Shown here in pieces: positions 1-5,687 of a DNA stretch of 6,272 nucleotides. The stretch is from an uncultured Clostridia bacterium (lineage in GTDB: Bacteria; Bacillota; Clostridia; Oscillospirales; Acutalibacteraceae), in the NCBI GenBank assembly GCA_946405565.1, contig CAMJHU010000134.1, positions 1 through 6,272 on the forward strand. The letters run 5' to 3'. A program made the translations under genes and the position numbers. Position 1 is the first letter of the stretch, and each line of letters starts with the position of its first letter. Below the pieces are notes generated by a model, which was not told where the DNA came from, ran no database searches, and saw nothing but the letters and a program-made list of their open reading frames with translations.

Positions 1-1312
1 ATCCATTTCCTTCGACAGCCGCATGTTCCGTGAGGACATCGAAGGCAGCATGGCGCACGCCGATATGCTGGGTGCCTGCGGCATCATCGACCGCGCGGAG
101 GCGGATAAGATTATTGAGGGATTACAGGGCATTCTGAACGACATCGAGAGCGGTGCTTTGCAAATTGACATGGAAGCCGAGGACATTCATACTTTCGTGG
201 AAGGCGAACTTACCGCCCGTCTGGGCAGCACCGGCAAGCGCCTGCATACTTCCCGCAGCCGCAACGATCAGGTGGCGCTGGACATCCGGCTGAATCTCCG
301 GAAACAGGCGGACGAAATGGTTTCTGCTCTCAAAGAACTGGTGACAGTGATTTGCAGCAAGGCGGAGGAACACGCCGAAACCGTCATGCCGGGCTATACC
401 CATCTCCAGCGGGCGCAGCCCATCACCTTCGGGCATCATCTGCTTGCTTATGCCGAAATGCTGGTGCGTGACATTGCCCGTATCGAGGACGCGAAGAAGC
501 GCATGAACGTCAACCCGCTCGGGAGCTGTGCGCTGGCTGGCACGACTTATGCCATCGACCGCCGTCTGACCACTGCGGCGCTGGGCATGGACGACTATGC
601 CCGCAACAGTCTCGACGGTGTGTCCGACCGCGATTTCTGTCTGGAACTCGCTTCGGCGCTTTCCATTGTGATGGTGCATCTTTCGCGCTTTGCCGAGGAA
701 ATCATTCTGTGGTGTTCGTGGGAATTCAAATTCATCGAGCTGGACGACGCGTTTTCGACCGGTTCATCCATCATGCCGCAGAAGAAAAATCCCGATATCG
801 CGGAGCTGGTGCGCGGCAAATCGGGGCGTGTGTTCGGCGATCTGATGACGCTGCTCACGGTCATGAAGGGGATTCCGCTGGCGTACAACAAGGATATGCA
901 GGAGGACAAGGAAGCCATTTTCGACGCGTTTGATACCGTGAGAATGTGCATTACCACCTTTACTCCCATGCTTGACACCATGACCGTCCTCAAGGACAAT
1001 ATGCGTGCCGCCGCCGCCAGGGGCTTTATCAATGCCACCGACTGCGCGGATTATCTCGTGAAGAAAGGACTGCCCTTCCGCGACGCGTACAAGGCAACCG
1101 GCACACTCGTGGCAAAATGTATCGCGATGGGCGAGACGCTTGAAACCCTGCCGCTGGCAGAGTACAAGGCAATCTGCGATACATTTGACGAGGGTGTGTA
1201 TGAAGCCATCAACCTCGACGTATGCGTTAGCCAGCGCAAGAGCGCGGGCGGTCCCGCCAAGGAAAACACGCTGGCAAACGTCAGAAGAATCAGGGAGTGT
1301 ATCGGCGTATGA
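1..1312 (+). CDS. argH: Argininosuccinate lyase ArgH, 5'-truncated by the window edge
   Basis: Last step of arginine synthesis: cleaves argininosuccinate to arginine and fumarate as a cytosolic tetramer of the fumarase/aspartase superfamily. The reading frame is open from base 2, and SISFDSR precedes the first in-window ATG (base 23). That matches the family's usual N-terminal region, so base 23 is an internal Met and roughly 20 N-terminal residues lie outside the window. Visible landmarks are HTSRSRNDQVALDIRLNLR (from about base 243), THLQRAQPITFGHH (about base 399), and the superfamily signature GSSIMPQKKNP at 761-793, whose flexible loop carries the catalytic serine. The C-terminus is complete (ends RIRECIGV) and the body has normal length, with no frameshift. 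The TGA stop overlaps the ATG of the downstream GNAT gene, implying translational coupling. Family assignment is certain. Confidence 0.98.
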   Translation, partial: SISFDSRMFREDIEGSMAHADMLGACGIIDRAEADKIIEGLQGILNDIESGALQIDMEAEDIHTFVEGELTARLGSTGKRLHTSRSRNDQVALDIRLNLRKQADEMVSALKELVTVICSKAEEHAETVMPGYTHLQRAQPITFGHHLLAYAEMLVRDIARIEDAKKRMNVNPLGSCALAGTTYAIDRRLTTAALGMDDYARNSLDGVSDRDFCLELASALSIVMVHLSRFAEEIILWCSWEFKFIELDDAFSTGSSIMPQKKNPDIAELVRGKSGRVFGDLMTLLTVMKGIPLAYNKDMQEDKEAIFDAFDTVRMCITTFTPMLDTMTVLKDNMRAAAARGFINATDCADYLVKKGLPFRDAYKATGTLVAKCIAMGETLETLPLAEYKAICDTFDEGVYEAINLDVCVSQRKSAGGPAKENTLANVRRIRECIGV

Positions 1313-1776
1313 TGATCCGCAGAGCAAAGCAAAGCGACATTCCTGCCGTCAGCGAACTGCTGCGGCAGGTTTGCAACGTGCATCATCATGGCAGACCGGA
1401 CCTTTTCCAACCGGACGGAACCAAATATACAGCGGAACAGTTGTCCGATATTTTGAAGGACGACAGCCGTCCCATCTTTGTTGCCGTGGACAGCGATGAG
1501 GTGACAGGCTATGCTTTTTGCATATTCAAGCGGCACCTCAACGACGCCTGCGTGACCGATATCAAGACGTTATATATCGACGATCTCTGCGTGGATGAGA
1601 AACGGCGCGGACAGCACATCGGACGGCAGTTGTATGAATATGTGCTGCAATTTGCGAAGGAAAGCGGCTGTTATAATGTCACGTTGAATGTGTGGTGCTG
1701 CAATCCGGGCGCAATGCAATTCTATGAACGCTGCGGACTGGTGCCGCAGAAAATCGGCATGGAGAAGATACTGTAA
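1309..1776 (+). CDS. GNAT-family N-acetyltransferase
   Basis: Predicted acetyl-CoA-dependent transferase of the GNAT fold, about 155 residues. It starts MMIRRAKQSDIPAVSELL, the typical beta1-alpha1 opening. A GRPDLF segment near residue 28 is seen in many small GNATs. Motif A lies around residues 92-110 (LCVDEKRRGQHIGRQLYEY), with the pyrophosphate-binding RGQHIG having His where Gly is most common. Motif B follows near residues 132-145 (NPGAMQFYERCGL). The start is placed at ATG 1309, overlapping the argH TGA as ATGA; ATG 1312 is equally plausible. A GTG at 1297 is also in frame but sits on the only ribosome-binding sequence (GGGAG, 1293-1297), so it is unlikely. The substrate is unknown. 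Overlap with argH invites comparison with ArgH-NAGS fusions, but no N-acetylglutamate synthase signature is recognisable. Confidence 0.9.
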   Translation: MMIRRAKQSDIPAVSELLRQVCNVHHHGRPDLFQPDGTKYTAEQLSDILKDDSRPIFVAVDSDEVTGYAFCIFKRHLNDACVTDIKTLYIDDLCVDEKRRGQHIGRQLYEYVLQFAKESGCYNVTLNVWCCNPGAMQFYERCGLVPQKIGMEKIL

Positions 1777-1804
1777 AAAAGCAGCCTGATTTATCCAGAC
1801 TGCT
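1775..1804 (-). terminator. Intrinsic terminator of the toxin-antitoxin operon
   Basis: Read on the minus strand just past the toxin stop: AGCAG, a mismatch, CTG, a 7-base loop, CAG, a mismatch, CTGCT, then six T. This is a stem of 8 pairs with one internal mismatch followed by a U-tract, a standard Rho-independent terminator. On the plus strand the hairpin is not followed by a T run, so it should terminate leftward transcription and only weakly affect the GNAT transcript. It abuts the GNAT stop codon. Confidence 0.8.
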
Positions 1805-1811
1805 CTACTAT

Positions 1812-2126
1812 TCAGATTAAGTTTTTCCAATAGCGGCGATTGTATAAAATCCTCAAAATATGAACGGTTTTAGTGCTTTCATCGACGGTGTAAAATGCGG
1901 TGTAGTTTTCAACAGGCATTTTTCTTATGTCAAGTTTTCTGTATTTGTCTTCATGAATAACGGGATGATGATTAGGCATAAGTTCTAAAGTTTTTACTTT
2001 TACTTTGATAGAAGCATAGATTCTTTTTGCAATGGCAGGTTCCTTCAGATTGTATGTGGTATAAGAGAGAATGTCATTTAAATCTTCTGTGGCGGGATAT
2101 TCGATAATAACATTATACTTCTCCAA
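1812..2126 (-). CDS. Type II toxin of the RelE/ParE family
   Basis: A 104-residue small basic protein with the RelE/ParE layout: an N-terminal strand (YNVIIEYPATEDL), two helices around residues 13-50 (LNDILSYTTYNLKEPAIAKRIY), then strands ending in the characteristic VHILRILYNRRYW, with R92, R97 and R98 in the arginine-rich C-terminal strand. Family members either cleave mRNA on the ribosome (RelE) or poison DNA gyrase (ParE); the sequence alone does not decide which. The start is TTG at 2126-2124 on the minus strand, supported by AGAGGA at 2141-2136 nine bases upstream; no nearby in-frame ATG exists. It overlaps the antitoxin gene by 14 bases, so translation is probably coupled, with antitoxin made first. 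AT-rich compared with the surrounding arg genes, consistent with horizontal acquisition. Confidence 0.88.
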   Translation of the reverse strand: MEKYNVIIEYPATEDLNDILSYTTYNLKEPAIAKRIYASIKVKVKTLELMPNHHPVIHEDKYRKLDIRKMPVENYTAFYTVDESTKTVHILRILYNRRYWKNLI

Positions 2127-2385
2127 AACCGAAATTCCTCTCTATTTCTTCAAAAACTTCATCTGCCGGACGACCTGTATCCGATTTCATTGCTTCTATG
2201 CCTTGATCTAAAAGCCTGTAAAGCTCCTGTTTTCCGCAAAGTCTCTCATATTCGTCGTTAGACATAACCACCAGATCACCTACTCCATTTTTGGTGATAA
2301 AGATAGGTTCGTGATATTGGTGGCAAAAATCGGATATTTCATTGTATCGATTTCTTAAATCTGAGCTTGGTCTGATTGTTGCCAT
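2113..2385 (-). CDS. Phd/YefM-type antitoxin
   Basis: A 90-residue antitoxin that should bind the downstream toxin and repress its own operon. The N-terminal half has the Phd/YefM fold signature: MATIRPSSDLRNRYNEI, then HQYHEPIFITKNGVGDLVVMSNDEYERL (residues 22-49), the usual 'permit this residue to be expressed' strand-turn-strand and helix. The C-terminal half (about residues 52-90, rich in Glu and Asp) is the flexible toxin-neutralising tail. ATG at 2385 on the minus strand is preceded by GGGAGG seven bases upstream, a strong site. First gene of a two-gene operon with promoter and operator immediately upstream. Family call is secure; assignment to one named subfamily is not. Confidence 0.9.
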   Translation of the reverse strand: MATIRPSSDLRNRYNEISDFCHQYHEPIFITKNGVGDLVVMSNDEYERLCGKQELYRLLDQGIEAMKSDTGRPADEVFEEIERNFGFGEV

Positions 2386-2390
2386 AGTGA

Positions 2391-2398
2391 TACCTCCC
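2391..2398 (-). promoter_or_regulatory. Strong Shine-Dalgarno site of the antitoxin
   Basis: On the minus strand GGGAGG lies seven bases before the antitoxin ATG. It is stronger than the toxin's AGAGGA plus TTG combination, in keeping with the antitoxin being translated in excess. Confidence 0.7.
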
Positions 2399-2405
2399 AG
2401 TCAAA

Positions 2406-2444
2406 ATATTATATCGTTATTATATCATAATAACGATATAATAT
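2406..2444. repeat. Perfect 18+18 bp palindrome, probable antitoxin operator
   Basis: The left arm at 2406-2423 (ATATTATATCGTTATTAT) is exactly mirrored by the right arm at 2427-2444 around a 3-base centre (ATC), with no mismatch. It spans the -10 and spacer and reaches into the -35 of the toxin-antitoxin promoter. Phd/YefM antitoxins and their toxin complexes bind palindromic operators over their own promoters, so autoregulation is the natural reading. Length and symmetry would fit two antitoxin dimers, which is an inference. Confidence 0.8.
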
Positions 2445-2447
2445 CAA
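2419..2447 (-). promoter_or_regulatory. Sigma-A-type promoter of the toxin-antitoxin operon
   Basis: Minus strand: -35 TTGATA at 2447-2442, a 17-base spacer, and a perfect -10 TATAAT at 2424-2419. The predicted start of transcription is near 2412, giving a leader of about 27 bases with the GGGAGG site before the antitoxin ATG. Only one base differs from the 12-base consensus. Most of it is inside the palindrome at 2406-2444, so a protein bound there would block RNA polymerase. Confidence 0.8.
2437..2442 (+). promoter_or_regulatory. Possible divergent -10 element
   Basis: Because the palindrome is symmetric, its right arm carries TATAAT on the plus strand as well, about 60 bases before the next rightward gene. 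The -35 position 17 bases upstream (TCGTTA) is poor and there is no extended -10 TG, so any rightward promoter would be weak. Confidence 0.3.
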
Positions 2448-2501
2448 TAGCCTTTTAATATTTCTTTTAGTAGATTATGCTGAAAAGGAGCGTGAATCAT
2501 C

Positions 2502-2777
2502 ATGGATTGGATACGAAGCGCTTATAAAAAAGTCACCTCGCTGCTGCTGTGTATCATCAGTGTGGTAGGGCTGGCGACGGGTGTGCGCAATCTCGCGAGC
2601 GGCATGAAGGGCGACATCGGCATCATCGGGGGCGAGGACGGTTCCACCGCCGTATTTGTCAGCACGGAGGACAGTCCGTTCAAGACCTTTCTCCGGTTTG
2701 TGGCGATCTGGTCGGCGATTGTGGCGGGCATTGCCACCACACTGCTGGTACTCATCAAGAAATATGTGGAGGATTGA
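2502..2777 (+). CDS. Small two-helix membrane protein with an IGIIGGEDG motif
   Basis: A 91-residue protein with a short basic N-terminus, a membrane helix at about residues 12-32 (VTSLLLCIISVVGLATGV), a central segment at about 38-58 (GDIGIIGGEDGSTAVFVSTE) and a second helix at about 65-87, ending KKYVED. The central motif closely resembles the IGIIGGADGPTAIFV sequence found in many short clostridial membrane proteins, which are often auto-annotated from similarity to the beta subunit of sodium-translocating decarboxylases. This protein is far too short to be that subunit, and its biochemical role is unknown. Here Glu and Ser replace the usual Ala and Pro of GGADGPTA. ATG 2502 has AAGGAG 11 bases upstream. 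It is followed after 6 bases by another small membrane protein gene, so the two are probably co-translated. Confidence 0.8.
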   Translation: MDWIRSAYKKVTSLLLCIISVVGLATGVRNLASGMKGDIGIIGGEDGSTAVFVSTEDSPFKTFLRFVAIWSAIVAGIATTLLVLIKKYVED

Positions 2778-2783
2778 CGTGTC

Positions 2784-3113
2784 ATGAAATCACGACAGGA
2801 GTATTTTTATTCCCATAAATTATGGCTGACCATAGCGCTGAGCCTCTACTGCTTTTCGCTGTTTCTGCTGGATCTCTGCTTTTTTGTGAGCAAGGGATAT
2901 GCGACTATTTTTGTGATTATGTCCATTGCGCTGATGGGAGGCATCATCTGCCATATTATGTCCCACCGGGCAAAGGAGTTTCTATTCTGCCCCAAGTGCG
3001 GCTCCAAAAATATCGTGAAAACAGGACTGCTGGGGCTGCCCATTTCGATTACCGACGAATGCCCCGACTGTCACAGTAAAATTGTGCTGGATAAGAGTAT
3101 CCGATTGGATTGA
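2784..3113 (+). CDS. Membrane protein with C-terminal zinc ribbon
   Basis: A 109-residue protein of unknown function. Two hydrophobic helices (about residues 13-35 and 39-60) form a hairpin, followed by a soluble C-terminal tail with two CxxC knuckles: CPKC at C69/C72 and CPDC at C93/C96, spaced like a zinc ribbon. By the positive-inside rule and the need to hold zinc, the tail is probably cytoplasmic, which is an inference. The region between the knuckles (KNIVKTGLLGLPIS) lacks any catalytic motif, so a structural or binding role is likeliest. ATG 2784 has GGAGG 11 bases upstream, inside the end of the preceding gene. It sits between another small membrane protein and an SprT-like gene, probably in one transcript. 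Confidence 0.78.
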   Translation: MKSRQEYFYSHKLWLTIALSLYCFSLFLLDLCFFVSKGYATIFVIMSIALMGGIICHIMSHRAKEFLFCPKCGSKNIVKTGLLGLPISITDECPDCHSKIVLDKSIRLD

Positions 3114-3140
3114 CAAAAGGCTGAACAGAAGGGAGTTATC

Positions 3141-3761
3141 ATGGCGGAACGGGAACGGCGGAAAAAGCCGAAGGAGAAGCCCCCGACAAAAATGATCTGG
3201 GACGAAGCGAGAATCCGCGCGGAACTGACGCGCCTGGACGGTATCACGGGACTGAACGGGGGAGAACTGCCCATTCGGCTGAATAACGCAAGGCGCACGC
3301 TCGGAATGTTTTCATATGCCTCGCCGGACAATCTGAATTTTACCTTCTCCAACTACTGGTTTCAGAATCCCGACTGGCCGGAGGAATCAGCGCTGGATGT
3401 GATACGGCATGAATACGCGCATTATATGGATTACATGCAGCGAGGGGAATCGGCACACGACAAGATGTGGCGTATGTGCTGTCTGAAAGTGGGCGCGATG
3501 CCCACGCGGCTGTACAATGATAAGCTCAACGATCATATTGTCAAGGAGCATCAGCGTGACGAAGCGTTATCGAAGCAGTACGACGCCTATCAGACGGGCA
3601 TGATAGTGCTGCACCCGAAATACGGCGAAGGCGTGATCACGGCGATTGAGGGCGAAGGGGTTCACCGCGCGGTTACGGTGGATTTTGCATCCGTGGGGAT
3701 CAAGCGGCTGGGCATTCAATGGGTGGATACCCATTGTGCCGTCCTGCCGCAGGATTATTAA
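3141..3761 (+). CDS. SprT-like zinc metalloprotease with PcrA/UvrD-like C-terminal Tudor segment
   Basis: A 206-residue protein in three parts. Residues 1-18 are a Lys/Arg/Glu-rich tail. Residues about 20-140 are an SprT-like domain: HEYAH (H90, E91, H94) forms the HExxH zinc and catalytic site, and H106 in ESAHDKMWRMCCLKVGA is the probable third ligand, matching the SprT pattern of a second His followed by W/F and a helix. Residues about 152-206 (MIVLHPKYGEGVITAIEGEG, then VTVDFASVGIKRL) resemble the small Tudor-like C-terminal domain of PcrA/UvrD helicases, which contacts RNA polymerase. SprT/Spartan relatives act on DNA-bound or cross-linked proteins in some organisms; the bacterial role is poorly defined. 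The cysteine zinc ribbon found in some SprT proteins is absent. ATG 3141 follows AAGGGAG by 5 bases. The protease call is firm, the Tudor call is an inference from pattern. Confidence 0.85.
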   Translation: MAERERRKKPKEKPPTKMIWDEARIRAELTRLDGITGLNGGELPIRLNNARRTLGMFSYASPDNLNFTFSNYWFQNPDWPEESALDVIRHEYAHYMDYMQRGESAHDKMWRMCCLKVGAMPTRLYNDKLNDHIVKEHQRDEALSKQYDAYQTGMIVLHPKYGEGVITAIEGEGVHRAVTVDFASVGIKRLGIQWVDTHCAVLPQDY

Positions 3762-3785
3762 ATGACAAGGTGGTAAACAGGACAC

Positions 3786-5057
3786 ATGGCAAAATTCGAG
3801 TTGGCACTGCAAAAGGCGTATGTGATTCCCGGCGGCGTGACCGCCCCTAAAGGCTTTCAGGCAGCGGGTATCCATAGCGGTATGCGACGCAACCGACGCA
3901 AGCGTGATCTGGCGATGCTGCGCTGCGACGTGCGCTGCGCGGCAGCGGGAGCCTATACGCAGAATCTGGTGAAAGGCGCATCCATTGCCGTTACCAAGCG
4001 GCACCTTGCCGACGGATACGCCCAAGGGCTGATCTGCAACAGCGGCAACGCCAACACCTGCAACGCCGACGGGGAAGAGAAAGCCGAGGAAATGTGCCGT
4101 ATCGCCGCGCGGGTCATGCGCATTGCGCCGGAGGACGTGATAGTGGCGTCCACGGGGGTGATCGGACAGGTGCTTGATCTGACCCCTATCCGGAACGCGG
4201 CTGTCACACTCGCGGCGCAGCTTCGCGTTGACGGCGGTTCCGATGCCGCCGACGCGATACTTACGACTGACCGCTACCGCAAAGAGATATCCTTTGTCTG
4301 CGACCTGTGCGGCACGCCGGTATGCTTCGGCGCAATGGCAAAGGGATCGGGCATGGTTCATCCCAACATGGCGACCATCCTCTGCTTCATCACCACCGAC
4401 GCGGCGATTACGCCCGAAATGCTCCGGAAGGCGTTGGCGAAGGTGGTTCCTGATACTTTCAATATGGTGTCGGTGGACGGCGATACCTCTACCAATGACA
4501 CGGCGGCGGTCATGGCTTCGGGACTGGCGGGCAATCCCCTGATTGACGGTGAAGGGAAGATGTTTGATCGCTTCACGGAGGCGCTCAGAGCGGTCTGTAC
4601 GACTATCAGCCGGGAGTTGGCGCGGGACGGAGAGGGTTCCACACGATTGCTGACCTGCTGCGTTCACGGGGCGGTGGATGACGAAAACGCCCGTATCATC
4701 GCGAAGTGTGTGGTCTGCTCGAGCTTGGTCAAGGCGGCAATGTTCGGCTCCGACGCCAACTGGGGACGCATTCTCTGCGCCATCGGCTATTCCGGCGCGA
4801 AATGCGATATTGCCCGGGTGGAAGTAGCGTTTGTATCGGAGCGGGGACGCATTACCGTCTGCCGGGAAGGAGCCGGCGTGACTTTCGACGAGGCGCGCGC
4901 CAAAACCATTCTGCTGGCGGACGAGATTCTGATTGACATCAACTGCGGCAGCGGCGACGGTTTCGCGCAGTCCTACGGCTGCGACCTGACCTATGATTAT
5001 GTGCGCATCAGCGGCGATTATCGCGCCGAGCAGTTGAAAGCAATGCGGAATGCGTAA
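3786..5057 (+). CDS. argJ: Glutamate N-acetyltransferase / amino-acid acetyltransferase ArgJ
   Basis: Transfers acetyl from N-acetylornithine to glutamate, recycling the acetyl group; bifunctional forms also use acetyl-CoA. Which type this is cannot be read from sequence. All family landmarks are present: GGVTAPKGFQAAGIHSGMR near the start, NSGNANTCNADG (about residues 85-96), STGVIG around T123/G124 (oxyanion hole), and KGSGMVHPNMATIL, with self-cleavage expected between A196 and T197, T197 becoming the N-terminal nucleophile of the beta chain. DGDTSTND (231-238), GSDANWGRIL (321-330) and the terminal GCDLTYDYVRISGDYR complete the set. At 423 residues it is slightly longer than typical (about 400). 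The extra AEQLKAMRNA tail is partly encoded by a heptanucleotide repeat, which also creates the TAA stop. ATG 3786 follows a modest AAGGTGG 12 bases upstream. It starts 24 bases after the SprT-like gene. Confidence 0.97.
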   Translation: MAKFELALQKAYVIPGGVTAPKGFQAAGIHSGMRRNRRKRDLAMLRCDVRCAAAGAYTQNLVKGASIAVTKRHLADGYAQGLICNSGNANTCNADGEEKAEEMCRIAARVMRIAPEDVIVASTGVIGQVLDLTPIRNAAVTLAAQLRVDGGSDAADAILTTDRYRKEISFVCDLCGTPVCFGAMAKGSGMVHPNMATILCFITTDAAITPEMLRKALAKVVPDTFNMVSVDGDTSTNDTAAVMASGLAGNPLIDGEGKMFDRFTEALRAVCTTISRELARDGEGSTRLLTCCVHGAVDDENARIIAKCVVCSSLVKAAMFGSDANWGRILCAIGYSGAKCDIARVEVAFVSERGRITVCREGAGVTFDEARAKTILLADEILIDINCGSGDGFAQSYGCDLTYDYVRISGDYRAEQLKAMRNA

Positions 5058-5069
5058 TGCGGAATGCGG
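5042..5069 (+). repeat. Four-copy heptanucleotide tandem repeat (AATGCGG) at the argJ stop
   Basis: Four consecutive units start at 5042, 5049, 5056 and 5063; the second is AATGCGT, the others AATGCGG. The array is followed by AA and a run of seven T (5072-5078). It covers the last codons of argJ: the variant T at 5055 makes the in-frame TAA. Heptamer arrays of this sort are scattered in noncoding DNA of several bacterial lineages. Here the array has run into a coding end. As 7 is not a multiple of 3, copy changes would shift the argJ tail. Confidence 0.85.
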
Positions 5070-5093
5070 AATTTTTTTGGCGGCGTGCGGTTG

Positions 5094-5101
5094 AAAGGTG
5101 G
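5094..5101 (+). promoter_or_regulatory. Shine-Dalgarno site that fixes the TTG start at 5109
   Basis: AAAGGTGG lies 7 bases before TTG 5109. The farther upstream ATG at 5064 is inside the heptamer repeat with no comparable site, so the TTG is the better start. Confidence 0.7.
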
Positions 5102-5108
5102 AAAAGAT

Positions 5109-5669
5109 TTGAAACAAATCGATGTCACCGATATCGGCTTTGACAATTTGTATTTCTGGCAGAGCTTTTTCCGTGCCGAATGGCAAAATGCCTATCATGA
5201 GCAGGAGGATCTTTCTCTCCCGGACATCATGGATGAATATTGCCCCGAACCTGACGAGTGTCTGGCGTGGTGGCATGAATTTACCCAATACGATGATTAT
5301 GTGATGGAGCAATCCGACGGATATCTCGACCAACCGACCACGCTGGAGGCTGCGTTGGGCGACGGACAAACGCTTGCCATCGCATTTCACCCCGGCGATA
5401 CGGTTTATTTCATCAACGGTCGGGAAATCGGCTGCACAGGTCCGCACCCTATCCAAAGGCAGCCGCTGCCGTATGAATCTGTCAAAGAATTGCTTTCACA
5501 CGAATATGGCGAGCAGTTGTTTTTCCTGCTGCTGCCCATGGCAGTAATGGAGAAAAATGAGGCAAAAGGCGCGAAAATTCAAATACAGTCGCTGCTGACG
5601 AAACTGTTTCCCAAGAATATTTGCGGGGATATGGCGCAGTGTATAGTATGTGCATTGACGAAGGAATAG
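5109..5669 (+). CDS. Acidic protein of uncertain family, weakly Imm19-like
   Basis: A 186-residue, strongly acidic, probably cytosolic protein with no signal peptide or membrane helix. It begins MKQIDVTDIGFDNLYFWQSF, has aromatic-acidic stretches (CLAWWHEFTQYDDYV, about residues 51-65) and a strand-rich centre LAIAFHPGDTVYFINGREIG followed by CTGPHP (about 89-114). The C-terminal third is helical with a LFFLLLP segment (137-143). The FHPGD, YFING and GPH run and the small acidic character recall polymorphic-toxin immunity proteins such as Imm19, but this is from memory of pattern and weak. No toxin gene lies next to it, and the family may have housekeeping members. TTG 5109 is chosen because AAAGGTGG sits 7 bases upstream; the longer version from ATG 5064 would begin in repeat DNA. 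Confidence 0.78.
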   Translation: MKQIDVTDIGFDNLYFWQSFFRAEWQNAYHEQEDLSLPDIMDEYCPEPDECLAWWHEFTQYDDYVMEQSDGYLDQPTTLEAALGDGQTLAIAFHPGDTVYFINGREIGCTGPHPIQRQPLPYESVKELLSHEYGEQLFFLLLPMAVMEKNEAKGAKIQIQSLLTKLFPKNICGDMAQCIVCALTKE

Positions 5670-5670
5670 C

Positions 5671-5679
5671 GGGGGAGGG
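5671..5679 (+). promoter_or_regulatory. Shine-Dalgarno site supporting the TTG start at 5688
   Basis: A very purine-rich GGGGGAGGG sits 8 bases before TTG 5688, immediately after the preceding stop codon. It is the strongest ribosome-binding sequence in this part of the window and compensates for the non-ATG start. Confidence 0.65.
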
Positions 5680-5687
5680 CAAAACAA

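Noticed and set aside
764..1327. Minus-strand open frame opposite argH
   Set aside because: Fully antisense to conserved argH sequence, with no family resemblance; the same applies to the other minus-strand frames over argH and the GNAT gene.
2453..2481. Separate rightward promoter (TTTTAA-17-TATGCT) before the IIGGEDG gene
   Set aside because: Both hexamers are poor and the start would fall within the ribosome-binding site of the gene.
5042..5078. Terminator after argJ because of the T7 run
   Set aside because: The preceding sequence is a direct tandem repeat with no inverted arms, so no hairpin forms before the T run.
5064..5108. Upstream ATG start for the acidic gene
   Set aside because: The ATG is inside the heptamer repeat and lacks a good ribosome-binding site, while TTG 5109 has AAAGGTGG at ideal spacing.
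3567..5456. 629-codon open frame on the minus strand opposite the SprT-like gene, argJ and the acidic gene
   Set aside because: It is antisense to clearly recognised genes including argJ, has no recognisable domains, is rich in His/Arg and low-complexity stretches, and arises from GC-rich codon bias.
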